Shown in pieces: positions 1-8,762 of a DNA stretch of 45,044 bases. Within the stretch, counting starts at the first letter, position 1. Each line of letters begins with the position of its first letter. Source of the stretch: an uncultured Eubacterium sp. (GTDB lineage Bacteria; Bacillota; Clostridia; Lachnospirales; Lachnospiraceae); contig CAMEWO010000017.1 in the NCBI GenBank assembly GCA_945946665.1, forward strand, positions 1 to 45,044, written 5' to 3'. Position numbers and translations under genes: made by a program. The notes under the pieces were generated by a model. That model was not told where the DNA came from, searched no databases, and saw only the letters and a list, made by a program, of their open reading frames with translations.

Positions 1-1
1 A

Positions 2-70
2 CAGGATGACATATATCGGATGAAGATACTTTGGTATGAAGTTTTGAAGGAATCAATATTATTGGTTTAA
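2..70 (+). CDS. Possible C-terminal end of an upstream gene (partial)
   Basis: Frame 2 is open from the window edge to a TAA at 68-70 and would encode 22 residues ending in KESILLV. The composition (acidic, then Lys/Trp/Tyr, then aliphatic) is compatible with a protein end, and the stop lies 15 bases before the tRNA. So short an open frame can occur by chance, and I do not recognise a family. Only sequence to the left of the window would settle it. Confidence 0.3.
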   Translation, partial: QDDIYRMKILWYEVLKESILLV

Positions 71-85
71 TCAATATTTGTTTAT

Positions 86-156
86 AGGGGTGTGGTGAAA
101 TGGTATCATAGGGGTCTCCAAAACCTTTGCCGCGGGTTCGATTCCTGCCACCCCTG
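86..156 (+). tRNA. tRNA-Trp (anticodon CCA)
   Basis: Cloverleaf: 7-bp acceptor stem AGGGGTG (86-92) pairs with CACCCCT (149-155), discriminator G156. The anticodon loop CTCCAAA carries CCA, which reads UGG (Trp). The T arm contains GGTTCGATTCC. The 3' CCA is not encoded, so it would be added after transcription. A possible promoter lies just upstream (TTGAAG at 44-49) but overlaps the doubtful open frame at 2-70. Confidence 0.95.
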
Positions 157-171
157 TTTTTTATATAACGC

Positions 172-207
172 AAGGACAGTTTTAAGCTGTTTCTTGTGAT
201 TTTTTTT
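172..207 (+). terminator. Intrinsic terminator after tRNA-Trp
   Basis: AAGGACAG (172-179) pairs with CTGTTTCTT (187-195), giving 8 pairs with one bulged T and a 7-base loop. After four bases it is followed by a run of eight T (200-207). Position right after the tRNA fits a terminator for that transcript; the stem is moderate because of the bulge. Confidence 0.55.
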
Positions 208-268
208 ATATAGAAATATCAGTAAAGAAAATAAACACAGATTTGCAGAAAAAGAGGTGATAGAGATT

Positions 269-1444
269 ATGACTAATGCACTTATGAGGTTAAAAATAAG
301 CCTGAAAAAAGATATTGTTCTTACTATAGCAATATTTCTTGCTTTGTTATCATCCCTGTTTATTCGCCCGGATAAACAATATATAAATTACATAGATTAC
401 CGTACTCTTGTTTTACTTTTCTGCCTTATGTCTGTAATGGCTGGTCTTAGAAAGATAAAGCTGTTTGACCATATTGCAGCAACACTTGTTTCAAGATGTA
501 ATAATGAGGGGCAGCTTATTATTCTTCTTGTGGTTGTAGTATTTTTTACAAGTATGATTATTACCAACGATGTAGCTTTAATTACATTCGTCCCTTTTAC
601 AATTTCTGTACTTAATATTCTCCCTTCAAATGTGAAAAACAGATGGATGATTACACTGATTGTTATGGAGACTATATCTGCCAATCTTGGAAGTATGCTG
701 ACACCGGTTGGAAATCCACAGAATCTGTATCTATATAATGTATCAGGTATGTCTATTGGCGAATTTCTGCTTATAATGCTTCCGTACAGTGCTCTTTCCC
801 TTGTTATGCTGATTATATGGATTATTATAAGATGTAACAGTAAAAGTAGTAATATGGACAGAAATATAAAACTTGATAATATAAGAAAGACTAATTCGGA
901 GATAGCATATAATTCCAGAGACAAGAGAATAATAGGAATGTATTTTCTTATCTTTATCCTTTGCCTTTTGACTGTAGTAAAAATAATTCCTTTTTATATA
1001 ACACTTGTAATACTGCTTGTATGTATAATTATTTTTGACAGGGACACTATAAAAAATGTAGATTATTCCCTTATATTTACATTTACCGGGTTCTTCATAT
1101 TTATAGGAAATGTGGGAAGAATTCCTGTATTCAGAGATTTTTTGCAGGCTTTTATCAGCGGTAAAGAAATGATTACAGCAGTGCTCTGTAGCCAGATTAT
1201 GAGCAATGTTCCGGCAGCTCTTCTTCTTACTGGATTTACAGATAATATAAGGATGCTGATTATAGGAACTAATCTGGGTGGTTTAGGAACCCTGATTGCT
1301 TCAATGGCCAGCCTTATTTCATTTAAATTTATCCAGCGTGAAGACAAAAATGTCAATGGAAAATATATTGCCACATTTACGGCAGCTAATGTTGTATTTC
1401 TTATATGCCTTCTGGTGTTGTATCAAATAATAAAACTTTTATAA
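269..1444 (+). CDS. ArsB/SLC13-type anion permease
   Basis: 391-residue integral membrane protein made almost entirely of hydrophobic helices (about ten). It carries two signatures of the ArsB/NhaD/SLC13 ion transporter superfamily: the first-half re-entrant segment with TNDVALITFVP, and the TPVGNPQNLYLY segment. The second half ends with the equivalent ALLLTGFTDN / GTNLGGLGTLIASMASL repeat. Such proteins move anions (arsenite, citrate, sulfate or dicarboxylates) or Na+/H+ across the cytoplasmic membrane; the substrate cannot be told from the sequence, and no ars genes are adjacent. The start is ATG 269 with GAGGTG at 254-259; the in-frame GTG at 257 lies inside that ribosome binding site. 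It appears monocistronic. Confidence 0.8.
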   Translation: MTNALMRLKISLKKDIVLTIAIFLALLSSLFIRPDKQYINYIDYRTLVLLFCLMSVMAGLRKIKLFDHIAATLVSRCNNEGQLIILLVVVVFFTSMIITNDVALITFVPFTISVLNILPSNVKNRWMITLIVMETISANLGSMLTPVGNPQNLYLYNVSGMSIGEFLLIMLPYSALSLVMLIIWIIIRCNSKSSNMDRNIKLDNIRKTNSEIAYNSRDKRIIGMYFLIFILCLLTVVKIIPFYITLVILLVCIIIFDRDTIKNVDYSLIFTFTGFFIFIGNVGRIPVFRDFLQAFISGKEMITAVLCSQIMSNVPAALLLTGFTDNIRMLIIGTNLGGLGTLIASMASLISFKFIQREDKNVNGKYIATFTAANVVFLICLLVLYQIIKLL

Positions 1445-1461
1445 TATATCATGTATTTCTC

Positions 1462-1490
1462 TTTATAAAAAGCAGAATTTAATATATAAT
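1462..1490 (+). promoter_or_regulatory. Putative promoter for the two small genes
   Basis: TTTATA (1462-1467), 17 bases, then a perfect TATAAT (1485-1490), 64 bases upstream of the start at 1555. The -35 element is a poor match to TTGACA, so this rests mainly on the -10 and its position. Confidence 0.4.
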
Positions 1491-1554
1491 GAGCGAATGA
1501 AATGTATAGAAATTAATAACAGCAAGGTACTTAAGCTTGCAGAAAAGAGGAAAT

Positions 1555-1779
1555 ATGAATCCAGCATCATTATTAAAGATAAGTCAGGCTATGAGCCAGT
1601 TTCAGGGGACACACCCTAAATTTGTTGCATTTTTAAAGGATGTATTTTCTTCAGGGATTCCGGAAGGTTCTATTGTGGAGATAAGTGTTACAAAACCTGG
1701 AATGGAAAAGGTTACAACTAATATCAGAGTTCAGCAGTCAGATCTGGAGCTTTTTAACAGCATGAAGGATTTGAAATAA
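1555..1779 (+). CDS. Small conserved-looking protein of unknown function
   Basis: 74 residues, soluble, no membrane segment or signal peptide. It reads like a compact mixed alpha/beta protein: helix MNPASLLKISQAMSQF, then KFVAFLKDVF, then a hydrophilic strand-like part VEISVTKPGMEKVTTNIRV and a short C-terminal helix. I recall similar short hypothetical proteins in Lachnospiraceae genomes but know no function. ATG 1555 is preceded by AGAGG (1546-1550); the longer TTG start at 1537 would translate through this site. It is followed after 11 bases by another small gene, so the two are probably co-transcribed. Confidence 0.75.
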   Translation: MNPASLLKISQAMSQFQGTHPKFVAFLKDVFSSGIPEGSIVEISVTKPGMEKVTTNIRVQQSDLELFNSMKDLK

Positions 1780-1790
1780 GGAGGAAGACT

Positions 1791-2012
1791 ATGTCACCTA
1801 TGGTAAACAGCAGTAATTTCAAGAATGATGTCAATAAGCCTGGCAAGAGAAAGGTTCATCCGGTTGTGCCACTTCTTTTTGTAATGATTCTTGCATCTTT
1901 GCTTATATTAATATCATCATTTGTAGCTGACGTTAATTCTGCCATGTATCAGCAGCAAAAGGAGATGCAGTCAATATATGATGAGCAGAACAGCACTCAG
2001 GAGCAGAAGTAA
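1791..2012 (+). CDS. Small single-pass membrane protein of unknown function
   Basis: 73 residues. A basic, hydrophilic N-terminus of about 27 residues (ending GKRKVHPV) is followed by one strong transmembrane segment (about residues 26-46, PLLFVMILASLLILISSFV). A polar C-terminal tail rich in Gln and Glu (MYQQQKEMQSIYDEQNSTQEQK) could be a short coiled coil. The positive-inside rule puts the N-terminus in the cytoplasm and the tail outside. ATG 1791 has an excellent AAGGAGG ribosome site (1777-1784 region) overlapping the stop of the previous gene, so the pair is translationally close-linked. No family recognised. Confidence 0.7.
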   Translation: MSPMVNSSNFKNDVNKPGKRKVHPVVPLLFVMILASLLILISSFVADVNSAMYQQQKEMQSIYDEQNSTQEQK

Positions 2013-2054
2013 ATCAGGGATTGGAAAGTGAACCGTTTAGAATTAAAAAATAAA

Positions 2055-2086
2055 AAGAGGGTGAAGTCTAATGGCTTCATCCTCTT
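2055..2086. terminator. Bidirectional intrinsic terminator
   Basis: 14-bp stem (2055-2068 with 2073-2086, two G-U wobbles) and a TAAT loop. It has ATTTTA on the right and an A-rich AAAAATAAAAA on the left, so it would act as a terminator on both strands. It sits between the convergent small-protein pair and the carbamate kinase gene. Confidence 0.8.
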
Positions 2087-2119
2087 ATTTTAATATAAAT
2101 TGAACCAGTTATTCTGTGG

Positions 2120-3058
2120 TTATGCTGTAATAGTTGTTCCACTCTTGCCCTCAAGACTTATCAGGGCTTTGTCAAGGTTGGAAATTACTGCTTTTCTTTC
2201 AGGGTCTGCAGTTACGAACCTGATTGAGGCATCAACCTTAGGGAATGTAGTAACGGCTGGGAAATGGCCATCCTTAATATACTTGTGGAGTTCTGATGCA
2301 GATACCTTGTCAAATGCCTTCTCATTGGCTGTTCCCTTTTCGATAGTAAGCTTATCATATCCTGTAAGGAAGAGAAGAGTGCTTGCATCTACAAGCTCAG
2401 CCATCTTTGCAGCTGTATAGTCCTTCTCAATAATAGCACTTGCCCCTTTAAGATGAGAACCCTGCTGTAAAACAGGAATTCCGCCGCCACCTGCAGCGAT
2501 AACAACCTGGTCTGCATCAAGAAGAGTTTTAACTGCGTCAATCTCATATATATCTATTGGCATTGGTGATGCAATAATTCTTCTGAATTTGCCTGGTTCT
2601 TCCTCAACAACATAATTACCTTTCTCTTCTTCCGCTTCAGCCTCTTCCTTTGTCATATATCTTCCGATAATTTTAGATGGTTCGCTGAAAGCAATATCAA
2701 AAGGATCAACTCTTACCTGTGTAATAATAGTTGAGACAGTTTTAAATATTCCTCTGTTCAAAAGTTCTTCTCTGATTGCATTCTGAAGGTCATATCCAAT
2801 GTAGCCTTCACTCATGGCTCCACATACTGACATAGGTGCAACGGTGCGGTTATCAGGATTAAGTCTGGCAAACTCAGTCATAGCTGTCTGAATCATACCA
2901 ACCTGAGGTCCGTTACTGTGGGTTATAACAACGTGGTACTTTGCTTCCACTAAATCAGCTACAGCAAGTGCAGCTTTTTTAACATTAGCCTGCTGTTCAG
3001 GGAATGTCTCGCCAAATGCATTTCTTCCAAGAGCAACAACAATTCTTTTATTATCCAT
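2120..3058 (-). CDS. arcC: Carbamate kinase
   Basis: 312 residues, matching the usual length near 310. Catalyses reversible phosphate transfer between carbamoyl phosphate and ADP, giving ATP, CO2 and ammonia at the end of arginine, agmatine or purine-derivative fermentation. Family hallmarks: N-terminal RIVVALGRNAF, THSNGPQVGM, APMSVCGAMSEGYIGYDLQNA, AAGGGGIPV, GASAIIEKDYTAAKMA, and PKVDASIRFV near the C-terminus. The usual GGNA loop reads GRNA, a substitution of the kind also seen in clostridial paralogues. ATG 3058 (GGAG six bases upstream) is preferred over ATG 3070. No arginine deiminase or carbamoyltransferase gene is in the window, so the pathway feeding it is not shown. Confidence 0.9.
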   Translation of the reverse strand: MDNKRIVVALGRNAFGETFPEQQANVKKAALAVADLVEAKYHVVITHSNGPQVGMIQTAMTEFARLNPDNRTVAPMSVCGAMSEGYIGYDLQNAIREELLNRGIFKTVSTIITQVRVDPFDIAFSEPSKIIGRYMTKEEAEAEEEKGNYVVEEEPGKFRRIIASPMPIDIYEIDAVKTLLDADQVVIAAGGGGIPVLQQGSHLKGASAIIEKDYTAAKMAELVDASTLLFLTGYDKLTIEKGTANEKAFDKVSASELHKYIKDGHFPAVTTFPKVDASIRFVTADPERKAVISNLDKALISLEGKSGTTITA

Positions 3059-3181
3059 AGAAAACTCCATTCCGCCTGTTAATAGACAAATTTGTTAACG
3101 GTTACGTTTATGATTCCGCCACATATAATATACTACATTATAAAGTATTGAATCAGGAAAATCAATGTAAGGAATAAAAAT

Positions 3182-4042
3182 ATGGCAAATGGGATTAAAG
3201 CAAATAATAGATTTTTTCGGGAATCATATAGTTCTCAAATAAATGTTGCAGTCCTTGATACCGGAATCTTCAGACACAGGGATTTTGATAACAGGATTGT
3301 GGCATTTAAAGATTTTGTCAATGGAAAGAATGTTGTATATGATGATAGTGGTCATGGAACCCATGTGTCTGGAATTATTGCAGGAAATGGTTTTTCTTCC
3401 AGGGGAAAGTATCGTGGAATTGCTCCCATGGCAGGGATTGTGTCTGTAAAGGTTTTGGACGAGAGAGGAAATGGAAAAATTGAGGATGTTGTGAATGGAA
3501 TCAACTGGATCCTTGAAAATAAGAATAGATTAAGTATAAAAGTGGTGAATGTATCATTTGGGTCAGTTAAGAATCTTAATAAAGGAAGCCACGCAGGCTA
3601 CGATGTGCTTGTCAGTGGAATAGACAGCCTGTGGGATAACGGCATGGTAGTTGTAGCGGCAGCAGGAAATAATGGTCCACGGCCTGGTACAATAACCATT
3701 CCTGGTGTAAGCAGAAAGGTAATAACAGTGGGAGCATTTGATGATGTGAAATTCAAATCAGGAAGAGGTCCTACAGAAGAATGTGTTAATAAACCGGAGA
3801 TACTTGTGACGGGAACTAATATTGTGGCATGCAGCAATAAACAGGGACAGTACACAACAAAAAGCGGAACATCAATGGCAGCTCCCATTGTGAGTGGTGC
3901 TGTGGCAAGGCTTCTGTACAGAAATCCAGGCATGACCCCTGGACAGGTTAAACTGAAAATCCATGATAGTGCAGTGTTTCATAAGGAATACCGGCATATG
4001 TGTGCATGGGGAGTACTTAATATGGCTAAATTTGTAAGGTGA
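3182..4042 (+). CDS. Subtilisin-like serine protease (S8), probably cytoplasmic
   Basis: 286 residues with an intact catalytic triad: D26 in VLDTGI, H58 in GHGTHVSG, S231 in GTSMAAP, plus the oxyanion N163 in AAAGNNGP. There is no signal peptide, no long propeptide and no C-terminal extension, so only the bare catalytic domain is present. That architecture resembles intracellular subtilisins (IspA-like) and AprX-type proteases of Bacillota, which act in the cytoplasm. Substrates are unknown. ATG 3182 follows TAAGGA. The gene is divergent from carbamate kinase across a 123-base spacer that contains TATAAT at 3124-3129. A propeptide-less protease may rely on the short N-terminus (about 18 residues before the core) for control. 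Confidence 0.88.
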   Translation: MANGIKANNRFFRESYSSQINVAVLDTGIFRHRDFDNRIVAFKDFVNGKNVVYDDSGHGTHVSGIIAGNGFSSRGKYRGIAPMAGIVSVKVLDERGNGKIEDVVNGINWILENKNRLSIKVVNVSFGSVKNLNKGSHAGYDVLVSGIDSLWDNGMVVVAAAGNNGPRPGTITIPGVSRKVITVGAFDDVKFKSGRGPTEECVNKPEILVTGTNIVACSNKQGQYTTKSGTSMAAPIVSGAVARLLYRNPGMTPGQVKLKIHDSAVFHKEYRHMCAWGVLNMAKFVR

Positions 4043-4080
4043 TTTTTTTAGTTTTGGTGGAAGTTATCCGATTTTCTGTA

Positions 4081-4141
4081 GTTTACACATCTGTTTACAT
4101 TAATATGAAGGTTTACATTTCCTGTAAGAATGTTGTATAAT
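4081..4141 (+). promoter_or_regulatory. Promoter with three GTTTACA direct repeats
   Basis: TTTACA (4112-4117), 18 bases, TATAAT (4136-4141) form a good vegetative promoter for the ABC-F gene. GTTTACA occurs three times on the same strand, at 4081, 4093 and 4111; the third overlaps the -35. A near-inverted copy TGTAAAT lies downstream at 4155-4161. The repeats may be an operator. Confidence 0.6.
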
Positions 4142-4194
4142 AACATAGATTACGTGTAAATATCAAATACACTATTTTATTGGAGGAATAATTA

Positions 4195-5832
4195 ATGATT
4201 AGTGCGAATAATGTAACACTTAGAATTGGCAAGAAAGCTTTATTCGAGGATGTTAATATTAAATTCACAGAAGGAAATTGTTATGGTCTTATTGGCGCTA
4301 ATGGTGCTGGTAAATCAACATTTTTAAAGATACTTGCAGGACAGATTGAGCCAAGCAAAGGTGATGTTTCTATAACACCTGGACAGAGACTTTCATTCCT
4401 TGAACAGGATCATTTTAAATATGACGATTGTGTCGTACTGGATACAGTAATCCGTGGAAATGAGCGTCTTTACAAGATTATGAAGGAGAAGGATGCCATA
4501 TACGCAAAGGAAGATTTCACAGATGAAGATGGAATCAGAGCCAGCGAACTTGAGGCAGAATTTGCAGATATGAACGGATGGGAGGCTGAGTCAGATGCTG
4601 CACAGCTCTTAAACGGACTTGGTATTGAGACAGACCTTCATTATAAGATGATGGCAGAGCTTAACGGTAGTGAGAAGGTTAAGGTTCTTCTTGCCAAGGC
4701 TCTGTTTGGTAACCCTGATATTCTTCTTCTGGATGAGCCTACTAACCACCTTGATTTAGATGCTATAGCATGGCTTGAGGAGTTCCTTATTAATTTTGAG
4801 AATACTGTTATTGTGGTGTCTCATGACAGATATTTCCTTAACAAAGTATGTACCCAGATTGCAGATATTGATTATTCCAAGATTCAGCTCTATGCAGGTA
4901 ATTACGATTTCTGGTATGAGTCAAGCCAGCTTCTTATCAAGCAGATGAAGGAGGCTAATAAGAAGAAGGAAGAGAAGATTAAGGAGTTACAGGAATTCAT
5001 TCAGAGATTCTCTGCTAATGCTTCTAAGTCAAAGCAGGCAACTTCAAGAAAGAGAGCACTGGAGAAAATTGAACTGGATGAAATCCGTCCATCAAGCAGA
5101 AAGTATCCATATATTGATTTCAGACCATCAAGAGAGATTGGCAATGAAGTTTTAACAGTTTCAGGTATTTCAAAGACAATTGATGGAGTTAAGGTTCTTG
5201 ATAATATTTCATTTATAGTGAACCATGATGATAAAATTGCATTTGTTGGTTCCAACGAGCTGGCAACTACGACATTATTCAGAATTCTAGCAGGTGAGCT
5301 TGAACCTGATGAGGGAGAATTTAAGTGGGGAGTAACTACATCTATGGCTTATTTTCCTAAGGATAGTGCTGCTGAGTTTAACAGAGAGGATACAATTGTT
5401 GAGTGGCTTACACAGTATTCACCAGATCCGGACCCAACATATGTAAGAGGATTCCTTGGAAGAATGCTTTTTGCAGGAGAGGATGGAGTTAAGAAGGTTA
5501 AGGTTCTGTCCGGTGGCGAGAAGGTTAGATGTCTTATATCAAAGATGATGATTATGGGAGCTAATGTCCTGGTATTTGATGACCCTACCAACCACCTTGA
5601 TATGGAGTCTATTACAGCACTTAACAATGGTCTTATTAAGTTCCCTGGTGTTGTATTATTCACATCTCATGACCATCAGTTTATACAGACAACAGCTAAC
5701 CGTATTATGGAGATAGTTCCAAGTGGTCAGCTGATAGATAAAATTACAACCTATGACGAGTATCTTGAGAGTGATGAGATGGCTAGAAAACGTCAGGGTT
5801 ATGCAGAACAGGCATCAGATGATGAGGATTAA
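4195..5832 (+). CDS. ABC-F family ATPase, YbiT-like, with degenerate second ATP site
   Basis: 545 residues, two ABC ATPase domains joined by a charged helical linker (about residues 240-300, ending SANASKSKQATSRKR as in E. coli YbiT), no membrane segments. ABC-F proteins bind the ribosomal E site and act on translation. Domain 1 has GANGAGKST and LLLDEPTNHLD, with LNGSE in place of LSGGE. Domain 2 keeps a proper LSGGEKVR signature, but its Walker A reads GSNELATT at 352-359, with Thr at the position of the essential Lys, and its Walker B reads FDDPTNHLD with Asp463 in place of the catalytic Glu. The second site is therefore probably unable to hydrolyse ATP normally. I lean to a housekeeping YbiT/EttA-type role, not antibiotic resistance. 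ATG 4195 follows TTGGAGGA. Confidence 0.88.
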   Translation: MISANNVTLRIGKKALFEDVNIKFTEGNCYGLIGANGAGKSTFLKILAGQIEPSKGDVSITPGQRLSFLEQDHFKYDDCVVLDTVIRGNERLYKIMKEKDAIYAKEDFTDEDGIRASELEAEFADMNGWEAESDAAQLLNGLGIETDLHYKMMAELNGSEKVKVLLAKALFGNPDILLLDEPTNHLDLDAIAWLEEFLINFENTVIVVSHDRYFLNKVCTQIADIDYSKIQLYAGNYDFWYESSQLLIKQMKEANKKKEEKIKELQEFIQRFSANASKSKQATSRKRALEKIELDEIRPSSRKYPYIDFRPSREIGNEVLTVSGISKTIDGVKVLDNISFIVNHDDKIAFVGSNELATTTLFRILAGELEPDEGEFKWGVTTSMAYFPKDSAAEFNREDTIVEWLTQYSPDPDPTYVRGFLGRMLFAGEDGVKKVKVLSGGEKVRCLISKMMIMGANVLVFDDPTNHLDMESITALNNGLIKFPGVVLFTSHDHQFIQTTANRIMEIVPSGQLIDKITTYDEYLESDEMARKRQGYAEQASDDED

Positions 5833-5891
5833 TCCTTTAAATATTAATCTGATGGAATATTTTTTGACGCAATGAAATGGAGGAGTTAGTT

Positions 5892-8690
5892 TTGGCAGGA
5901 AGCGGAAATTCTACTAAAGCCAATAGTAATAAATCTAAAACTGGAAGTGGACGCAAGAGCAGTACGACAGCTAAAGCTTCTGCTTCAAAATCTGGCACAG
6001 GAAGAAGTACTGGAGCAAGAAAGACTTCTACTGCCAGAAAAAGTACGAAAAGAACATCAAAGAAGGGTGTAGTGGCTAATCCTCTTAAGGATGAAATCGT
6101 AATTCTTATTGCCCTTGCCTGTTCTTTAATACTTCTTTTAAGTAATTTTAATCTGGCAGGAAGTGTGGGAGCATGGATTAAATGGTTCATGTTCGGGCTT
6201 ATCGGTATTATGGAGTATCTGTTTCCAATAATACTTGCTGCAACACTTATATTTATGGTTTCCAACAAGGACATGCTGGCTGTGGCAAAGGTTAAGTCAG
6301 CGGCTGTGTATGCCCTTGTAATAGTTCTTTCTGCATTTGTTATGAGGATTACAGACAATCCACCAATCACAGATACTTCTATGGGAGAGTTCTTTGAAAT
6401 ATGTGCAGATGAGAAGATAGGAGGAGGACTGTTCGGAGGACTTCTGTGTAAGATAATGTCACCTATGGGAACTGTGGGAACATTTGTTGTATTACTGATT
6501 CTGGCTATTATATGTATTATTATCATAACTGAAAGGTCATTCATCAGCGGCATAATGGATATGAAATCTGGTGGTCAGAGGATGATTAAGGCTGCAAGGC
6601 AGGATTATGATATGTATATGGAACATGCCAGTGACAGGGCAGCTTTAAGACAAGCCATACAGGATGAATATGACACTGAATCTGATGAGGAGTATCTTGC
6701 AAGACGTAAGAGGGAAAAGGAATTAAAGAATCAGGAAAGATTAAAGCGCGAACAGGAAATCCTTGAGAAGAAGGAACAGAGGGTTAAGGAAAGAATCAGC
6801 CGGAAAGCTAGAGGAGTTACACTTGATACAGAGCTTCCAAGGGAAAACATCGCACCTAACAGTGTGGATATCCATGAAATAATTACTGATGTAGGCAGGG
6901 ATATTGATACAACAGACCACTACTCACAGGATATATATGAACCAGAGGAAATACGTCCATTGGATGAACTTTCAGCTGAAGATGTGAATATCCATGAAGT
7001 TCAGGAATATGAACAGATACATTCAAAGGACGATTATGAGGCGGGAAAATATGAGCCGGATTATCAGGATGATTCAACAGATTTATCTGAGAGTCCATCT
7101 GTTGTGAATTCATCAGGTATGCCGGAGGTAGAATCAGGAGCAGGCAAAGAATCAGGAACAGGCAGTTCATTGGCTGGTGATATTTCAGTAGAAAAGCACG
7201 CTGCCAAGAAGACTAATTACATATTTCCACCAGTATCCCTTCTTGCCAGGGGCAGTGCCAGAAAGGGAGCCAACCAGGCTGTGGAGAACCAGAATACTGC
7301 CTTAAGGCTGCAGCAGACTTTGCAGAATTTTGGTGTTAAGGTAACAATTACAGACATAAGCTGTGGACCATCTGTAACAAGATATGAGCTTTCTCCTGAA
7401 CAGGGTGTAAAGGTAAGCAAAATAGTATCTTTGGCAGATGATATTAAGCTTAATCTGGCAGCGGCTGATATAAGAATAGAGGCTCCAATTCCTGGTAAAT
7501 CTGCAATAGGAATCGAGGTGCCTAATAAGGAACCGGGAAGTGTACATTTCAGGGAGCTTATTGAATCAGACGCTTTCAAGAATGCACCTTCCAATATTGC
7601 ATTTGCAGCAGGAAAGGATATTGCAGGAAAGACAATTGTAGCTGACATTGCCAAGATGCCTCATCTTCTTATTGCAGGGGCTACAGGTTCAGGTAAGTCA
7701 GTTTGTATTAACACAATTATCATGAGTATTCTCTATAAGGCTCACCCAGATGATGTTAAGCTTATTCTTGTTGATCCAAAGGTAGTTGAACTTAGTGTAT
7801 ACAATGGTATACCACACCTTCTCACTCCTGTTGTGACAGACCCTAAGAAGGCATCATCTGCTTTGAACTGGGCTGTCGCAGAGATGACTGTAAGATATAA
7901 CAAATTTGCCCAGATGAATGTAAGGGATTTAAAGGGATATAATGCTAAGGTTGAAAAGCTTATGGCAGCAGAGAATCCTGGGATTGAACCACCTGAAAAG
8001 ATGCCTCAGATTGTAATTGTCATTGACGAGCTTGCGGATCTTATGATGGTGGCACCGGGAGAGGTGGAGGATGCAATATGCAGACTGGCACAGCTGGCAA
8101 GGGCAGCAGGAATACATCTTGTTATTGCAACCCAGCGTCCTTCAGTTAATGTAATTACTGGTATTATTAAAGCAAATATTCCTTCCAGAATTGCATTTTC
8201 TGTATCATCCGGTGTGGATTCAAGAACTATCATAGATATGAATGGTGCGGAAAAACTTCTTGGTAAGGGTGATATGCTTTTCTTCCCTTCAGGTTATCCA
8301 AAACCGGTCAGAGTCCAGGGAGCATTTGTTTCTGATGAGGAAGTTGGTAAAGTTGTAGACTTCCTTAAAGCCAATATGGGCGAGGAGGTTGTATATGATG
8401 AGGAGGTTACTAATTCCATAACATCTATGGAATCTTCTTCGGGAGTAAAGGAAACTGAATCAGACAGAGACCAGCTTTTTGCTGAGGCTGGAAGATTCGT
8501 TATTGAGAAGGAGAAGGGTTCTATTGGAATGCTCCAGAGGTATTTCAAGATAGGATTTAACCGTGCCGGAAGAATCATGGACCAGCTGGCTGATGCTGGA
8601 GTTGTGGGACCTGAGATAGGAACTAAACCCCGAAAGATTATCATGACAACTGAAGAATTTGAAGATTTCCTTAAGAATAACAATATTTAA
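5892..8690 (+). CDS. ftsK: DNA translocase FtsK/SpoIIIE
   Basis: 932 residues. Pumps chromosomal DNA through the closing septum at division or sporulation. Order: basic Ser/Lys-rich start (1-60), about four membrane helices (about 62-215), a long charged linker with a Glu/Arg coiled-coil stretch (about 245-310) and acidic low-complexity part, then the RecA-like motor with Walker A GATGSGKS (about 595) and Walker [13 protein letters not shown] (about 707), followed by ATQRPS. The C-terminal winged-helix gamma domain (about 870-932) would read KOPS/SRS-type polarity sequences. Start TTG 5892 is chosen because GGAGGAG (5879-5885) lies six bases upstream; the ATG at 5877 would overlap that site. 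Terminated weakly at most; no strong hairpin follows. Confidence 0.95.
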   Translation: MAGSGNSTKANSNKSKTGSGRKSSTTAKASASKSGTGRSTGARKTSTARKSTKRTSKKGVVANPLKDEIVILIALACSLILLLSNFNLAGSVGAWIKWFMFGLIGIMEYLFPIILAATLIFMVSNKDMLAVAKVKSAAVYALVIVLSAFVMRITDNPPITDTSMGEFFEICADEKIGGGLFGGLLCKIMSPMGTVGTFVVLLILAIICIIIITERSFISGIMDMKSGGQRMIKAARQDYDMYMEHASDRAALRQAIQDEYDTESDEEYLARRKREKELKNQERLKREQEILEKKEQRVKERISRKARGVTLDTELPRENIAPNSVDIHEIITDVGRDIDTTDHYSQDIYEPEEIRPLDELSAEDVNIHEVQEYEQIHSKDDYEAGKYEPDYQDDSTDLSESPSVVNSSGMPEVESGAGKESGTGSSLAGDISVEKHAAKKTNYIFPPVSLLARGSARKGANQAVENQNTALRLQQTLQNFGVKVTITDISCGPSVTRYELSPEQGVKVSKIVSLADDIKLNLAAADIRIEAPIPGKSAIGIEVPNKEPGSVHFRELIESDAFKNAPSNIAFAAGKDIAGKTIVADIAKMPHLLIAGATGSGKSVCINTIIMSILYKAHPDDVKLILVDPKVVELSVYNGIPHLLTPVVTDPKKASSALNWAVAEMTVRYNKFAQMNVRDLKGYNAKVEKLMAAENPGIEPPEKMPQIVIVIDELADLMMVAPGEVEDAICRLAQLARAAGIHLVIATQRPSVNVITGIIKANIPSRIAFSVSSGVDSRTIIDMNGAEKLLGKGDMLFFPSGYPKPVRVQGAFVSDEEVGKVVDFLKANMGEEVVYDEEVTNSITSMESSSGVKETESDRDQLFAEAGRFVIEKEKGSIGMLQRYFKIGFNRAGRIMDQLADAGVVGPEIGTKPRKIIMTTEEFEDFLKNNNI

Positions 8691-8762
8691 TTAGGAATAT
8701 TTCTAATTAATTATATTGATTTTAAAGGTTATAAAATTTATTATATTTAGATAAACATTAAT

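Noticed and set aside
2100-2420. 106-codon open frame on the plus strand opposite carbamate kinase
   Set aside because: It is the shadow of arcC codons; no ribosome site and no recognisable protein.
3069-3120. ATTCCGCC repeated at 3069-3076 and 3113-3120
   Set aside because: Eight bases twice in a divergent promoter region is weak; one copy lies in the arcC upstream codons. Not enough for an operator call.
4062-4072. TTATCC-containing sequence resembling a DnaA box near the GTTTACA repeats
   Set aside because: It matches only the first six bases of the consensus and stands alone; no origin-type genes or box cluster nearby.
5839-5862. AAATATT/AATATTT hairpin followed by T after the ABC-F gene
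   Set aside because: Pure A-T stem of seven pairs; too weak for a confident terminator call.
8687-8710. Perfect inverted repeat TTAATTAG/CTAATTAA at the ftsK stop
   Set aside because: The stem is nearly all A-T and there is no following T run, so a terminator cannot be claimed.
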